A stretch of DNA of 24,379 nucleotides. It comes from JAQBGV01 sp032128395 (GTDB lineage: Bacteria > Planctomycetota > UBA8108 > UBA1146). Location: positions 1 through 24,379 of the forward strand of contig JAQBGV010000232.1 of assembly GCA_032128395.1 (NCBI GenBank), written 5' to 3'. Positions 24,319-24,379 of this stretch are shown here, in pieces. Every line of letters begins with the position of its first letter. Position 1 is the first letter of the stretch. A program made the position numbers and the translations under genes. The notes beneath the pieces were generated by a model, which had not been told where the DNA came from, ran no database searches, and saw nothing but the letters and a program-made list of their open reading frames with translations.

Positions 24319-24379
24319 AAATGTCGCGACCGGAGAAACGCGCCGTCGTCCTCGCTCCGTTCTCGGTCGCTGGTTCAGC

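Noticed and set aside
1..24379. CRISPR arrays, rRNA genes, intact insertion sequences
   Set aside because: I saw no regularly spaced direct repeats, rRNA segments or transposase genes.

Overview
The window is about 24 kb of high-GC bacterial DNA that looks chromosomal and most likely comes from a member of the Planctomycetota. Three features point there. The signal peptidase I start carries a cysteine-rich zinc-ribbon-like insert right after the catalytic serine. A GalE carries a small C-terminal domain ending in a 'KLIG.HMLEMG...QLIEILK.YE' pattern that I associate with planctomycete proteins. There are also secreted HEAT/TPR-like proteins. The assignment is inference; there is no rRNA or complete tRNA in the window.

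Layout, left to right. (1) 1-4308, minus strand: a Fic-domain protein running off the left edge, preceded by a SWIM zinc-finger plus SNF2-type helicase. The gap between them holds a hairpin with a T-run that resembles a tRNA 3' end. (2) 4790-6154, minus: an exported protein fusing an alpha/beta-hydrolase esterase to an SGNH hydrolase. (3) 6286-13816: a periplasmic nitrate reductase (Nap) locus of two divergent operons. The minus operon is napD-napA-napB-(NapG/NapF-like ferredoxin)-small unknown protein. The plus operon is a tetraheme lipoprotein, a Tat-exported Fe-S protein (NrfC/PsrB type) and an NrfD/PsrC-type membrane protein. No NapC or NapH is present, so the NrfD-FeS-tetraheme set is the obvious candidate for carrying quinol electrons to NapB and NapA. 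NapB is enlarged to four hemes by what looks like an internal duplication. napA as read carries a 1-nt insertion in a run of six G.

(4) 14088-14969, plus: a secreted protein of unknown function with a putative promoter. It is followed by a 500-bp non-coding stretch with three copies of an 11-bp palindrome, one of them touching the next stop codon. (5) 15472-19828, minus: a galE (with C-terminal fusion)-parvulin-type lipoprotein PPIase-scpB-K+ channel-like/RCK protein gene string. (6) 19982-21088, minus: a secreted HEAT/TPR-like protein. (7) 21320-end, plus: rdgB-lepA-lepB, with overlapping or nearly touching genes. The lepB reading frame departs from the family after about 144 codons and stops before the catalytic lysine.

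The most distinctive content is the Nap locus with its non-standard quinol-to-cytochrome branch and duplicated NapB. Next come the GalE fusion, the double hydrolase and the channel with a non-canonical selectivity filter. Two reading-frame problems (napA, lepB) could be assembly errors and should be checked against reads before biological weight is put on them.
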